DNA from: Accumulibacter sp.
GTDB taxonomy: Bacteria; Pseudomonadota; Gammaproteobacteria; Burkholderiales; Rhodocyclaceae
Reading direction: 5' to 3'
Assembly: GCA_031266435.1 (NCBI GenBank)
Contig: JAISAZ010000008.1
Coordinates: 1 to 58,783, forward strand
Length of the DNA: 58,783 bases
The position numbers and the translations under genes are program-made. Positions 8,843 through 17,441 of this stretch are shown here, in pieces. How positions within the stretch are numbered: the stretch's first letter is position 1; every line of letters begins with the position of its first letter. The notes below the pieces were generated by a model that had not been told where the DNA came from, did not search any database, and worked only from the letters and a program-made list of their open reading frames with translations.

Positions 8843-8897
8843 TGTCAGGAAAATGGAAGATTGCTGTCAGGTAAGTGGAAGAGTCGGTCGATATAAT
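8843..8897 (+). promoter_or_regulatory. Direct-repeat operator and -10 box of the RND pump promoter
   Basis: TGTCAGGAAAATGGAAGA at 8843-8860 and TGTCAGGTAAGTGGAAGA at 8865-8882 match at 16 of 18 positions with a 22-bp period, about two helical turns. A consensus TATAAT follows at 8892-8897 and there is no good -35 box, as expected for an activator-dependent promoter. OmpR-family regulators commonly bind tandem repeats in this position, and such a regulator is encoded divergently. A further small tandem array of CGGAATCGTA lies at about 8767-8787. Confidence 0.6.
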
Positions 8898-8925
8898 AGC
8901 TTGGTTTTTTACCGGGACTTCACCA

Positions 8926-10212
8926 GTGACCGCACTTCAAGGCGCTTTCGCGCTGGCCCGTGTTCTTGTGTACGCGTCCTTGCTCCTCGCGTTCTCGTCG
9001 CCGCTTCACGCAGCGGCGCAAACCTATACCCTCGCGGAACTCTCGGCGCTGCTCGACGCCGACAACCCGCACATCCACCGCGTTCGCCAGGAACAAAAAG
9101 CCGCCGAGGCGGTCGTCCCCCAAATGCTGGCTTTCGACAACCCCGAAATCGGTTTCATCCAGAACCCGATGCGCAACAACCCGGCGCGTTTCGGTTCGTC
9201 GCGCGGCTTTTCCTACACGCTGACGCAACCCCTTTCCTTTCCGGGCAAGAAGCGCCTCGCCGCCGACATCGCGCAGGATCGCGCCGACATCATCGGGACC
9301 GAGGCCGAAGCGCTGAAGCAGGAACTTCTCGCCGAACTCAAGACCAATTTCTGGCTTCTGCTCTCGCTCCAGCGCGAAGCGCTCATCAGCCAGGATAACC
9401 TCGCGCGGCTCGAACAGATCAAGCAGATTTCAAAAATCCAGTACGCGAGCAACGCGGCTGCCTACGTCGACTACCTGAACGCGCAGGTCGCGCAGAGCGG
9501 CGCGGAGAACGAGTTGTTTTCGCTTCGCCGCCGGATCGACAACGCCGTCCAGGCGCTGAACCGCATCGTCGGGCGCGACGCCGGAACGCCGCTCGAAGTG
9601 CGCGGTCAAATCCCCGCGCTGCGCGAGAAGATTCCGACAAAGGATCAACTCGTCGACCTCGCCTTGCAGAACAGCCCGAAAATTCGCGGTTCGGCGCTCG
9701 AAATCAGCGCCGCCGAAAAAGGCGTCGAATACGCCAAGAAATCCTATTTGCCGAATTTTGAAATCGTCGTGACGAAGACGAGCGACAACCCGCCGTGGGG
9801 GTTCGGCGGGAACGAATACGGGATGGAACTCGACATCATCCTCCCGACATGGGGCTTCACGAAGGAAAGGGCGAGCGTCGACCAGGCGCGCGCTTCGCTG
9901 ATCGCGTCGCGCGCCAACGAACAAGTCGTCCGCCAGCAGCTCCTCCTCGACCTTGCGACGCACCACAACCTGCTCCTTCAGGCCCGCGAGCAAATCCGCT
10001 TCCTCCGGGCGAGGCAACTCGAACAGGCGCAGGTCGCGTGGCGGCTCGCGCGGCAAAACTATTCGACGAACAACGGCGGCAGGGGCTTTACCGAGCTTCT
10101 TCTCGCGCAGACGAATTTGCGTTCGACCGAGCTTTCGCTCCTCCAGGCCGAAGCGTCCGCCGCGCACGCCTGGAGCGGCATCGAATCCATCGTAGGAACG
10201 ACGATCGAATGA
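8926..10212 (+). CDS. TolC/CzcC-family outer-membrane efflux protein
   Basis: 428 residues from GTG 8926. This start is preferred over GTG 8875 because the TATAAT at 8892 puts transcription initiation downstream of 8875, and because GGGA lies 8 nt before it. A signal peptide ends near HAAAQ. The mature protein is helical with two outer-membrane-efflux-protein repeats (YLNAQVAQSGAENELFSLRR and the related C-terminal LLLAQTNLRSTELSLLQAEA). It forms the outer-membrane channel of a tripartite pump. The adaptor gene begins 36 bp downstream. Substrate is inferred from the HME-type permease. Confidence 0.85.
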   Translation: MTALQGAFALARVLVYASLLLAFSSPLHAAAQTYTLAELSALLDADNPHIHRVRQEQKAAEAVVPQMLAFDNPEIGFIQNPMRNNPARFGSSRGFSYTLTQPLSFPGKKRLAADIAQDRADIIGTEAEALKQELLAELKTNFWLLLSLQREALISQDNLARLEQIKQISKIQYASNAAAYVDYLNAQVAQSGAENELFSLRRRIDNAVQALNRIVGRDAGTPLEVRGQIPALREKIPTKDQLVDLALQNSPKIRGSALEISAAEKGVEYAKKSYLPNFEIVVTKTSDNPPWGFGGNEYGMELDIILPTWGFTKERASVDQARASLIASRANEQVVRQQLLLDLATHHNLLLQAREQIRFLRARQLEQAQVAWRLARQNYSTNNGGRGFTELLLAQTNLRSTELSLLQAEASAAHAWSGIESIVGTTIE

Positions 10213-10248
10213 AAAGCGGCGTCTAGCCGGCTCTCAAGAAAGCAGCTT

Positions 10249-11367
10249 ATGGAAAAGTTGAAAAAGTTTTTGCCGGTCATCCTTCTTTTTGCCGGAGTGG
10301 GCATCGGCTGGTTCATCGGGCATCGCGAGCGCAGCCAAATCGTCGAAGAAGAACCGCCCGAAAAAGAAAGGGAAGTCGTCGCGGTCAGGGATTCGATCCG
10401 TGCGCCCGAAGGCGGCTTCAACCCCGAATTCGTCAAGGTCGAACGCGTCGAATTGACCGACGTTCCCGACACGGTGCTCATTTCGGGGAAACTCGCCGCC
10501 GACGCCGAGCGCGTCCACCTCGTTTCGTCGCGCGTCGCGGGGCGTCTCGACCGCATCCTCGCTTTTGAAGGGACCAAGGTCGCGCTCGGTCAGTCCGTCG
10601 CCGAACTCTTCAGCCCCGACTGGATTTCAGCGCAGAACGAATACCTGCTCGCGCGAAACGCCGTCCGCGCGCTGAACGCCACGGCGCAAAAAGACCTCGT
10701 CGAAGAAGCGAAGTTCACCGAGCAGTCGGTCGTCAGCCGGATGAAGGTTCTCGGCGCGTCAGACGCCGACATCGCGCAGGTCGGGAAAACCGGGCGCGTC
10801 GTCACGCACTTGCGGCTCCGCGCGCCGATCGCCGGGACGATCGTCAAGCGCAATATGGACCCCGGCGCCTTCCTCGGAATCGGCGACGACTTCATGACGA
10901 TCGCCGACACGTCGAAAATCTGGTTCGTCGGCAATTTTTACGAAAAGGATTACGCGCGGGTAAAACTCGGACAGACGCTCCAACTCAAAGTCCCCGCGCT
11001 CCCCGACAGGCTCTTCCAGGGCACGGTCAATTACATCGGGACGACGGTCGACCCCGTCACGCACGTCCTGCCCGTTCGCTGTACCGTCGACAACGCCGCC
11101 AACGAGCTTCGCCCCGAACTCTTCGCTTCGGGAGCGCTCGTCACGGGGGTAAAGAAGGCTGTCGTCATCAAAAAGGGCGCGATCGTCTCGATCCGCCAGG
11201 ATTCCTTTGTTTTCGTCGAGATCGAGCCGAACCATTTCCGCCGCGTCCCGGTGACGATCAACACGCTCGGAGACGGGCGCCTCGTCGCGACGACCGGTCT
11301 TTCGGGCGGTGAGCGCATCGTCGTCGAAGGCGCGACGCTGATCAACGAGGCGATCATTCGAGGTTGA
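10249..11367 (+). CDS. RND efflux periplasmic adaptor, CzcB/CusB-like
   Basis: 372 residues with an N-terminal membrane anchor at 5-24. A charged linker precedes a barrel-sandwich domain (VSSRVAGRLDRILAFEGTKV and LRAPIAGTIVKRNMDPGAFL) with a short helical hairpin between. Then come a beta-barrel (LKVPALPDRLFQGTVNYIG) and a C-terminal membrane-proximal domain. No His- or Met-rich N-terminal metal site is visible. It connects the inner-membrane permease to the outer-membrane channel. The RND permease gene follows after 93 bp, so the three genes probably form one operon. Confidence 0.85.
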   Translation: MEKLKKFLPVILLFAGVGIGWFIGHRERSQIVEEEPPEKEREVVAVRDSIRAPEGGFNPEFVKVERVELTDVPDTVLISGKLAADAERVHLVSSRVAGRLDRILAFEGTKVALGQSVAELFSPDWISAQNEYLLARNAVRALNATAQKDLVEEAKFTEQSVVSRMKVLGASDADIAQVGKTGRVVTHLRLRAPIAGTIVKRNMDPGAFLGIGDDFMTIADTSKIWFVGNFYEKDYARVKLGQTLQLKVPALPDRLFQGTVNYIGTTVDPVTHVLPVRCTVDNAANELRPELFASGALVTGVKKAVVIKKGAIVSIRQDSFVFVEIEPNHFRRVPVTINTLGDGRLVATTGLSGGERIVVEGATLINEAIIRG

Positions 11368-11460
11368 ACCCTAAAACCGCTTTGACCACTGATTTTTCTC
11401 ATTGAAGGGCAGGTGATGACAAGCTTCTCCGACTTTTTGACCGTTCATTGACTTTCCATC

Positions 11461-14400
11461 ATGGCGATCCCTTCTTCCTCCCCGATCAACCACGTCCTCA
11501 AAGCGCGTGTCATCATATTCCTGTCGTGCGCGCTCCTCTCGGCGCTGGGATTCTGGTCCTTCAAACAGCTTCCGATCGAACCCTACCCGAACATCTCGCC
11601 GCTCAACATCCAGGTCATCACGCAGTGGCCGGGGAACAGTACGCTCGAAATCGAACGCCAACTGACGATCCCGATTGAAATCGCGCTCGCGGGCGTCCCC
11701 GACATCCGCTCGTTCCGCTCGGTCTCGCTTTTCGGTCTCTCGGTCGTGACGCTCCAGTTCCGCGAGGGGTCCGACCCGTTCAAGGCGCGACAGAACGTCC
11801 AGCTCTATTTGACGAACGCGAGCCTTCCGGCGAGCGTCCAGCCGCGCCTCAGTCCCGACGCCGACGCGCTCGGCGAGGTTTTGCGCTTCCGTCTCGAAAG
11901 CGACCGGCACGACCTGATCACGCTGAAAACCTATCAGGACTGGGACATCTACAAGCTCCTGAAAGTCGTCCCCGGCGTCGCCGAAGTCACGGGCTTCGGC
12001 GGTCTCGTCAAGCAATACCAGGTCCGCCCGATTCCGGGCAAACTCCAGTCCTACGGCGTTGCGCTCGAACAACTGGTCATGGCGCTCTCGAACGCGAACG
12101 CGAATGTCGGCGGCGACGTGCTGAACAACGGCGAGCAGCGTTTCGTCGTGCGTGGTGTCGGGCTGATCCAGTCCGAGGACGACATCCGCGACATCGTCGT
12201 CGCCGAAAACCAGGGAATCCCGATCCACGTTGGCGAGGTCGCCGAGGTCGGCGTCGGGTTCGCGCCGCGCTTGGGGCAAGTGCAGTTCAACGACATGGAC
12301 GAAGTCGTCGAAGGCATCGTCCTCATGCGCCGGGGCGGGAACGCGACCGAAATGCTCAACCGCGTCCGCGCGCGGATTCAGGAAATAAATACGCGCGGCC
12401 TCCTGCCCGAAGGCTTAAAGATCATCCCCTTCTACGACCGCCAGAGTCTGCTGGACCTCACGACGAACACGGTCAAGCACTCGCTCTTCTTCGGGATTTC
12501 GCTCGTCCTCGTCGTCCTCTACGCCTTTTTGGGGAGTTTCCGCGCGGCGATCACCGTCGCGGCGGTCATCCCGCTCGCGCTCTGCGCGTCGTTCATCGGG
12601 ATGAACGGCCTCGGTGTTCCCGCGAACCTCATTTCGCTCGGCGCAATCGACTTCGGGCTGATCGTGAACGCGGCGGTCATCGTCATCGAGAACATCATGC
12701 GACGAATCGAAGAGCACTCCGAAGAGGGCGCGTGGAGTTCGGTCGTCATCGCAACCGAGGAAATCCAGCGCGCGATGATTTTCTCGACGCTGATCGTCAT
12801 CGTCGCGTACTCGCCGCTCTTCATCATGGGCGGCGTCGAAGGCAAGATCTTCCGACCGATGGCCTATACGATGGGGATCGCGCTCATGGCGTCGATCATC
12901 CTCTCGCTGACGGTCATCCCCTCGGCGTCCTACGTTTTTTTCAAGGACGGCTCGAAAGCGCACTTCCCCGGATTCGTCAATTGGATGCTCAAGGCTTACC
13001 GTCCGACGCTCACGTGGCTGATGGCGCGCCCGAAAAGCGTCCTTTCCGCGTCGATCCTCATTTTCTGCTTTTCGCTCCTGGTCGGCGCGAACCTCGGTAC
13101 GAGCTTTTTGCCCGCGCTCGAAGAAAACAACCTCTGGATACGGATCACGCTCCCGAACACGGTCGACCTCTCGTATTCGTCGCAGGTTGCGAAAAAAATA
13201 CGCACCTATCTCTACCAGCAGCCCGAAGTCAATACCGTCGCCACGCAGATCGGGCGTCCCGACGACGGAACCGATGCGACGGGCGTATTCAACCTCGAAT
13301 TCGCCACCTACTTCAGACACCCCGACCAATGGCCCGCCGGGTCGACGCGGCCGCTCATCGTCGAGCGCGTCGAAAGGGAATTGAAGCGCATCCCCGGAAT
13401 CAACTACAGCTTTTCGCAGTACATTCAGGACAACGTCAACGAAGCGCTCTCCGGCGTGAAGGGTGAAAATTCGCTCAAACTCTTCGGCGACGACCTCGAA
13501 GTGCTCAACGAGAAGGCGATCGAACTCCAGGAAATCCTGAAAAGCGTCCAGGGCGTCGCAGAAGTCGGCATCTTCCGCGAACTCGGCCAGCCGACCTTGA
13601 ACATCTCGATCGATCGCGCGAAGGCGTCGCGCTTCGGCGTCAACGTCGCCGACATCGACAACCTCGTCCAGCACGGCCTCGGCGGCAACGCGGCGACGTC
13701 GGTCCTCGAAGGCGAACGCGTCTTCGACCTGACCGTCCGTTATACCGAAACGCACCGCGAAAACGTCGAACGCATCCGCAACCTCCTGCTCGATACGCCG
13801 AGCGGGCAACGCATCCCGCTGTCGATGGTCGCGTCGGTCGAAGTGACCGACGGCCCCTTCTTCATCTACCGCGAACGCGCGCGGCGCTACATCGCGATCA
13901 AGTTCAGCGTGCGCGGGCGTGACCTGGGCTCCGCCGTCGCCGAGGCGCAAGGCAAAGTCTGGAAAAGCGTCGAAATCCCCCGTGGCTACCGCATGACGTG
14001 GGACGGGCAGTTCAACCAGATGAAGGAAGCGCAGAAAAAACTTGCTGTCATCATCCCGATCACTCTCCTTGTAATCTTCCTGCTCCTCTACTCGACCTTC
14101 GGCAACGGGCGCGACGCGGGACTCGTCCTGCTCAATGTCCCCTTCGCCGCGATCGGCGGGATCGCCACGCTCTTCATTTCGGGCGAGGAACTCAGCATCT
14201 CCGCCGGGATCGGCTTCCTCTCGCTCTTCGGCATCGCGATTCAGGACAGCGTCATCCTCATCTCGTACATCACGAAAATACTCGACGAGACGACGTCGAG
14301 CTTCCACGAAGCCGTCATCGAAGGCTCGTCGCTCTGCCTTCGCCCCGTGCTGATGACCGCGCTGCTTGCGAGCTTCGGCCTCCTTCCCGCCGCGCTGACG

Positions 14401-14568
14401 CACGCGATCGGTTCCCAAGCGCAGCGCCCGCTCGCGCTCGTGATCGTCGGCGGAATGGTCACGACGACGCTGTTCACCCTGCTCGTCCTCCCCGTCATCT
14501 TCGCGTGGGTGCGCGGCGACGAAAAAACCGGCCTCGTCGAGCGGCTCGAAGAGTTCAATGAGGGCTGA
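11461..14568 (+). CDS. RND efflux permease, CzcA-type (HME family), with an Asp-to-Asn change in TM4
   Basis: 1035 residues, usual length for CzcA-type permeases, with twelve expected TM helices and two large periplasmic loops. The TM4 signature reads DFGLIVNAAVIVIEN at 397-411. The family pattern is DFG-x3-DGA-x3-VEN. Asp397 and Glu410 are kept, but the second Asp (Asp408 of Cupriavidus CzcA) is Asn403, encoded by AAC at 12667-12669. In CzcA these acidic residues are implicated in proton-driven cation export, so transport chemistry or substrate may differ here. There is no strong ribosome site before ATG 11461. The stop codon is followed at once by a dispersed repeat. Substrate is unknown; a metal is the default expectation. 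Confidence 0.85.
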   Translation: MAIPSSSPINHVLKARVIIFLSCALLSALGFWSFKQLPIEPYPNISPLNIQVITQWPGNSTLEIERQLTIPIEIALAGVPDIRSFRSVSLFGLSVVTLQFREGSDPFKARQNVQLYLTNASLPASVQPRLSPDADALGEVLRFRLESDRHDLITLKTYQDWDIYKLLKVVPGVAEVTGFGGLVKQYQVRPIPGKLQSYGVALEQLVMALSNANANVGGDVLNNGEQRFVVRGVGLIQSEDDIRDIVVAENQGIPIHVGEVAEVGVGFAPRLGQVQFNDMDEVVEGIVLMRRGGNATEMLNRVRARIQEINTRGLLPEGLKIIPFYDRQSLLDLTTNTVKHSLFFGISLVLVVLYAFLGSFRAAITVAAVIPLALCASFIGMNGLGVPANLISLGAIDFGLIVNAAVIVIENIMRRIEEHSEEGAWSSVVIATEEIQRAMIFSTLIVIVAYSPLFIMGGVEGKIFRPMAYTMGIALMASIILSLTVIPSASYVFFKDGSKAHFPGFVNWMLKAYRPTLTWLMARPKSVLSASILIFCFSLLVGANLGTSFLPALEENNLWIRITLPNTVDLSYSSQVAKKIRTYLYQQPEVNTVATQIGRPDDGTDATGVFNLEFATYFRHPDQWPAGSTRPLIVERVERELKRIPGINYSFSQYIQDNVNEALSGVKGENSLKLFGDDLEVLNEKAIELQEILKSVQGVAEVGIFRELGQPTLNISIDRAKASRFGVNVADIDNLVQHGLGGNAATSVLEGERVFDLTVRYTETHRENVERIRNLLLDTPSGQRIPLSMVASVEVTDGPFFIYRERARRYIAIKFSVRGRDLGSAVAEAQGKVWKSVEIPRGYRMTWDGQFNQMKEAQKKLAVIIPITLLVIFLLLYSTFGNGRDAGLVLLNVPFAAIGGIATLFISGEELSISAGIGFLSLFGIAIQDSVILISYITKILDETTSSFHEAVIEGSSLCLRPVLMTALLASFGLLPAALTHAIGSQAQRPLALVIVGGMVTTTLFTLLVLPVIFAWVRGDEKTGLVERLEEFNEG

Positions 14569-14612
14569 AGTCAGGGATCAGATCAGATACCTGATTCCTG
14601 ATCCCTGAATAC
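14569..14612. repeat. Short ATCAG-type repeat between convergent genes
   Basis: Forty-odd bases of TCAGGGATCAG-type words sit exactly between the stop of the RND permease gene and the body of rsmI. The two genes are convergent with 14 bp between stop codons, and the repeat encodes the last eight residues of RsmI. It can fold back on itself as GGGATCAG...CTGATCCC. Confidence 0.75.
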
Positions 14613-15437
14613 CAGCGCCCGTTCGTAAAGCGCTTTCTTCCCCGCGCCGCTGATTGCGTGCGCGAGCTTCACGGCCTGCCGGACGGGTAGACCGTCGTCG
14701 AGCAGGAGGCGCAGTACGCGCTCACTTTCGTCCAGGTCGACGCGCATCTCCGCGCCGCCGAGCAAGACGACGAATTCTCCCCGTCGCCGATTTTCGTCGG
14801 CGCGCAACCACGCCGACGCCTCGCCGAGCGGGCACGCGTGGATCGTCTCGAAAACCTTGGTCAGTTCGCGCGCAAGGACGAGCGGGCGCTCTTCCCCAAA
14901 AACCGCGGCCATCGCCTCGACCGCGTCGAGAATCCGGTGCGGCGCCTCATAAAAAACGAGCGGACAGCGAATCTTCGACACGCTCCGCAAAGCCTCCTCG
15001 CGCGCTTTCGCCTTTGGCGGCAAAAAACCGTAAAAAAGAAAACGCGCGTCGGCAAAACCCGCCGCCGAAAACGCGGCAATCGCCGCGCACGCCCCCGGCA
15101 GCGGGACGACCCGGAATCCGGCGGCGCGTACGCGCGCAACGAGCCGCGAACCGGGGTCGGAAATCGCCGGCGTCCCGGCGTCGGAAACGAGCGCGACCGA
15201 CTCGCCCTTCTCAAGACATTCGAGGACGCGCGACGCTGCGCCCTCCTCGTTGTGCGCGTGCAGGGAAAAAACACGCGCCGACGCGCCGATGCGCTTCAGA
15301 AACGGCGCGCTGTGCCGCGTATCCTCGGCGGCGATCCACTTGACGCTAGAAAGCACCTCGACCGCGCGTTGCGTGACGTCGCCCAGATTCCCGATCGGCG
15401 TCGCGACGACGTATAATACGGGGAATTCTTCCGTCAT
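14583..15437 (-). CDS. rsmI: 16S rRNA (cytidine-2'-O)-methyltransferase RsmI
   Basis: 284 residues, normal length. The N-terminus LYVVATPIGNLGDVTQRA is diagnostic, followed by AAEDTRHSAPFLKRIG, LVSDAGTPAISDPG and VPLPGACAAIAA, the tetrapyrrole-methylase-fold SAM site. RsmI modifies C1402 of 16S rRNA at the 2'-OH. The start is ATG 15437. It is divergent from the yraN-type gene with 38 bp between starts, the common arrangement in proteobacteria. The final residues FRDQESGI and the TGA are derived from a dispersed repeat. Confidence 0.92.
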   Translation of the reverse strand: MTEEFPVLYVVATPIGNLGDVTQRAVEVLSSVKWIAAEDTRHSAPFLKRIGASARVFSLHAHNEEGAASRVLECLEKGESVALVSDAGTPAISDPGSRLVARVRAAGFRVVPLPGACAAIAAFSAAGFADARFLFYGFLPPKAKAREEALRSVSKIRCPLVFYEAPHRILDAVEAMAAVFGEERPLVLARELTKVFETIHACPLGEASAWLRADENRRRGEFVVLLGGAEMRVDLDESERVLRLLLDDGLPVRQAVKLAHAISGAGKKALYERALVFRDQESGI

Positions 15438-15475
15438 CCCTTCGTCCCCCTCCTTTAATGCCTGCCCGTTGAAAT

Positions 15476-15841
15476 ATGGCCAACGATAACACGAGCGAGG
15501 CCGGTCGGCACGCCGAACAGCTCGCCGCGCGCTTCCTCGAAAAGCGCGCGCTCGTCGTCCTCGACCGAAATTATCGCTGCAAAGCCGGGGAAATCGACCT
15601 CGTCTGCAAAGATGGCGCGGTCCTCGTATTCGTCGAAGTCCGCTTCCGGCAAAACGGTGCTTTCGGCGGCGCAGCCGCGAGCATCACGCGCGCGAAGCAG
15701 AGAAAAGTCATCCGCGCCGCGCAACACTACCTCGCCGCGAAACAAAAGACCCGCGCCGCCTGCCGCTTCGACTGCATCGTCCTCGACGCGCTCGACGAAA
15801 ATTCGATCGAATGGATCCGCGACGCCTTTTCGGTCGGGTGA
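15476..15841 (+). CDS. YraN/UPF0102 family putative nuclease
   Basis: 121 residues, typical for the family. The restriction-endonuclease-like core shows GRHAEQLAARFLEKRA, then NYRCKAGEIDLVCKDGAVLVFVEVR, which supplies the E, D and E-x-K-type residues of a Holliday-junction-resolvase-like fold; here the last position reads VEVR rather than VEVK. Biochemical function of the family is not settled. It is divergent from rsmI. The TGA stop is followed after 5 bp by GACAGA-type repeats. Confidence 0.85.
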   Translation: MANDNTSEAGRHAEQLAARFLEKRALVVLDRNYRCKAGEIDLVCKDGAVLVFVEVRFRQNGAFGGAAASITRAKQRKVIRAAQHYLAAKQKTRAACRFDCIVLDALDENSIEWIRDAFSVG

Positions 15842-16140
<299 letters not shown>

Positions 16141-16382
16141 GCTGATTTTGCATGCGCGAGGAAGCGCGCCCCTGAAATTTTTCTTCTATCTTTCTGATGG
16201 ACTATCCTTTATCATGGTCTTTGCAATTTGGCACCGGGTCGGCAAACCGACGGTCTTGATTTCCCTGGATTGTGGGCAACGAGTGCCCATTCCCGCGTGA
16301 AACCCCAGCCTTTCGCATCTCTGAGAGATTAGCCCGCACCTTTCCAAGGATATTTAACCGATAAACCTCCCTGAAATCGAAT
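16141..16382 (+). other. Gene-free leader with lower GC
   Basis: About 240 bp with more A and T than its neighbours. A GGGTCGGCAAACCGACGG stem lies near 16233-16250. I see no confident promoter, gene or riboswitch. It presumably serves the two small membrane-protein genes that follow. Confidence 0.35.
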
Positions 16383-16676
16383 ATGGACATCGTAATACGT
16401 CTGAGTTTGGTTGCGCCGGGGTGTCTCGCCGTATGGGGCGGCTTGTTTCTGCTTGGGCTTAAAAACGCCGTATTGAGGGCATTTCTCGCTGTCGTCCTTG
16501 GGCCTTTTCTTCTCCTCGCGGCGGATGTTATCAATATCGGGTATCTGGACCCTTTCTGGGAGATTGCATATTATTTTTGCATCCCCTTTGCGGCCGCCGA
16601 CGTCATTTTTTTCGAAGTCTTGACGAGCATTCTGGATTCGTTGATCGAGCGGAAGAAGAGAAAAGATGTTTTATAG
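16383..16676 (+). CDS. Small membrane protein of unknown function
   Basis: 97 residues with three likely membrane helices (about 4-26, 32-52 and 58-80) and a basic end (ERKKRKD). ATG 16383 is preceded by CCCTGAAATCGAAT with no good ribosome site. The stop overlaps the start of the next gene by 11 bp, so the two are likely translated together. GC content is lower than in neighbouring genes, suggesting acquisition by transfer. I do not recognise a family. Confidence 0.6.
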   Translation: MDIVIRLSLVAPGCLAVWGGLFLLGLKNAVLRAFLAVVLGPFLLLAADVINIGYLDPFWEIAYYFCIPFAAADVIFFEVLTSILDSLIERKKRKDVL

Positions 16677-17181
16677 GATCGCTTTGAGTCTCTCTCGCTC
16701 TCTGAGCTTTCTGTTTGCCTGTGCGCTACTCGTCGTACAGCTACTGCTCTTGGTCGATTTTCATCAAAATCACGGAGTGGCGCTTTTATCCGGCTTCTGC
16801 GCCAGCAATATTATTGATGGCAAATTTTGCGTCCTGCCGTGGTGGGCGTCACATTTTATTCCTTGCTTTGCCGCCGCGCTCATCGTCTATTCGATCTGTA
16901 GATACCGGGTATTGAGTCATAAGTGGTGGTTGATTTTTCTGCCGTTCCTATCGGTATTGCTCATGGTTCTTTTAAGGCTGGCGGTGCCGCTGATTCATGC
17001 GGACAAGATTGTTTGGATGGACATGGGGTATCGAGCAAAAGCCCACTCATTGACACGCTTCCCAAGTATTTTCGAGTGGAGAGACGATGTTGCCCTCTTC
17101 CCGAACACAAGCCGCCCATGGCAAGCCGTATCAGGCGGCGCGACTTCCAGGATGTCATGTTTGCGCCCGAAGCATGTCTGA
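16666..17181 (+). CDS. Membrane protein of unknown function
   Basis: 171 residues. Hydrophobic segments at about 10-32, 60-80 and 88-112 suggest three membrane helices; the segment between the first two contains GFCASNIIDGKFCVLPWW with two cysteines. The C-terminal 50 residues are soluble. It overlaps the preceding gene by 11 bp and, at its 3' end, the convergent small gene by 27 bp. Base composition is less GC-rich than the surroundings. No family recognised; the pair with the preceding gene looks like a horizontally acquired unit. Confidence 0.55.
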   Translation: MFYRIALSLSRSLSFLFACALLVVQLLLLVDFHQNHGVALLSGFCASNIIDGKFCVLPWWASHFIPCFAAALIVYSICRYRVLSHKWWLIFLPFLSVLLMVLLRLAVPLIHADKIVWMDMGYRAKAHSLTRFPSIFEWRDDVALFPNTSRPWQAVSGGATSRMSCLRPKHV

Positions 17182-17424
17182 AATTCTTTGCCCAAGTTCC
17201 ATGCCTTCTAATTTTACGAAGTCGTCCCAGTCGCTTGTGGGCAGAAACCATAAATTCAGCTTCTTCAGAGCCGCCGTATTTCCCGCCTCAAGCTCGGCGA
17301 TCGTCTGAGCGAGTGCGTGCGCGAACTCTTCGGCGCTCATGAAGCGCGCCGAATATCCGCCCGTGAATTGGCTCGCCAAGGCATGCGCTTTCTTCAGTTC
17401 GGCGATCAAAGGGTCGATGTTCAT
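17155..17424 (-). CDS. Small hypothetical protein downstream of cysA
   Basis: 89 residues beginning MNIDPLIAELKKAHALAS, predicted mostly helical and soluble, with the Trp-rich patch LWFLPTSDWDDFV near residues 58-70. It starts 17 bp after the cysA stop on the same strand and so could be the last gene of the sulfate-uptake operon. It overlaps a convergent gene by 27 bp. No family recognised and no function inferred. Confidence 0.55.
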   Translation of the reverse strand: MNIDPLIAELKKAHALASQFTGGYSARFMSAEEFAHALAQTIAELEAGNTAALKKLNLWFLPTSDWDDFVKLEGMELGQRISDMLRAQT

Positions 17425-17441
17425 GATTTCTTATTACGAAA

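Noticed and set aside
12415-14418. A 667-codon minus-strand frame opposite the RND permease
   Set aside because: Very rich in Arg, Asp and Glu, typical of antisense to a GC-rich membrane protein gene.
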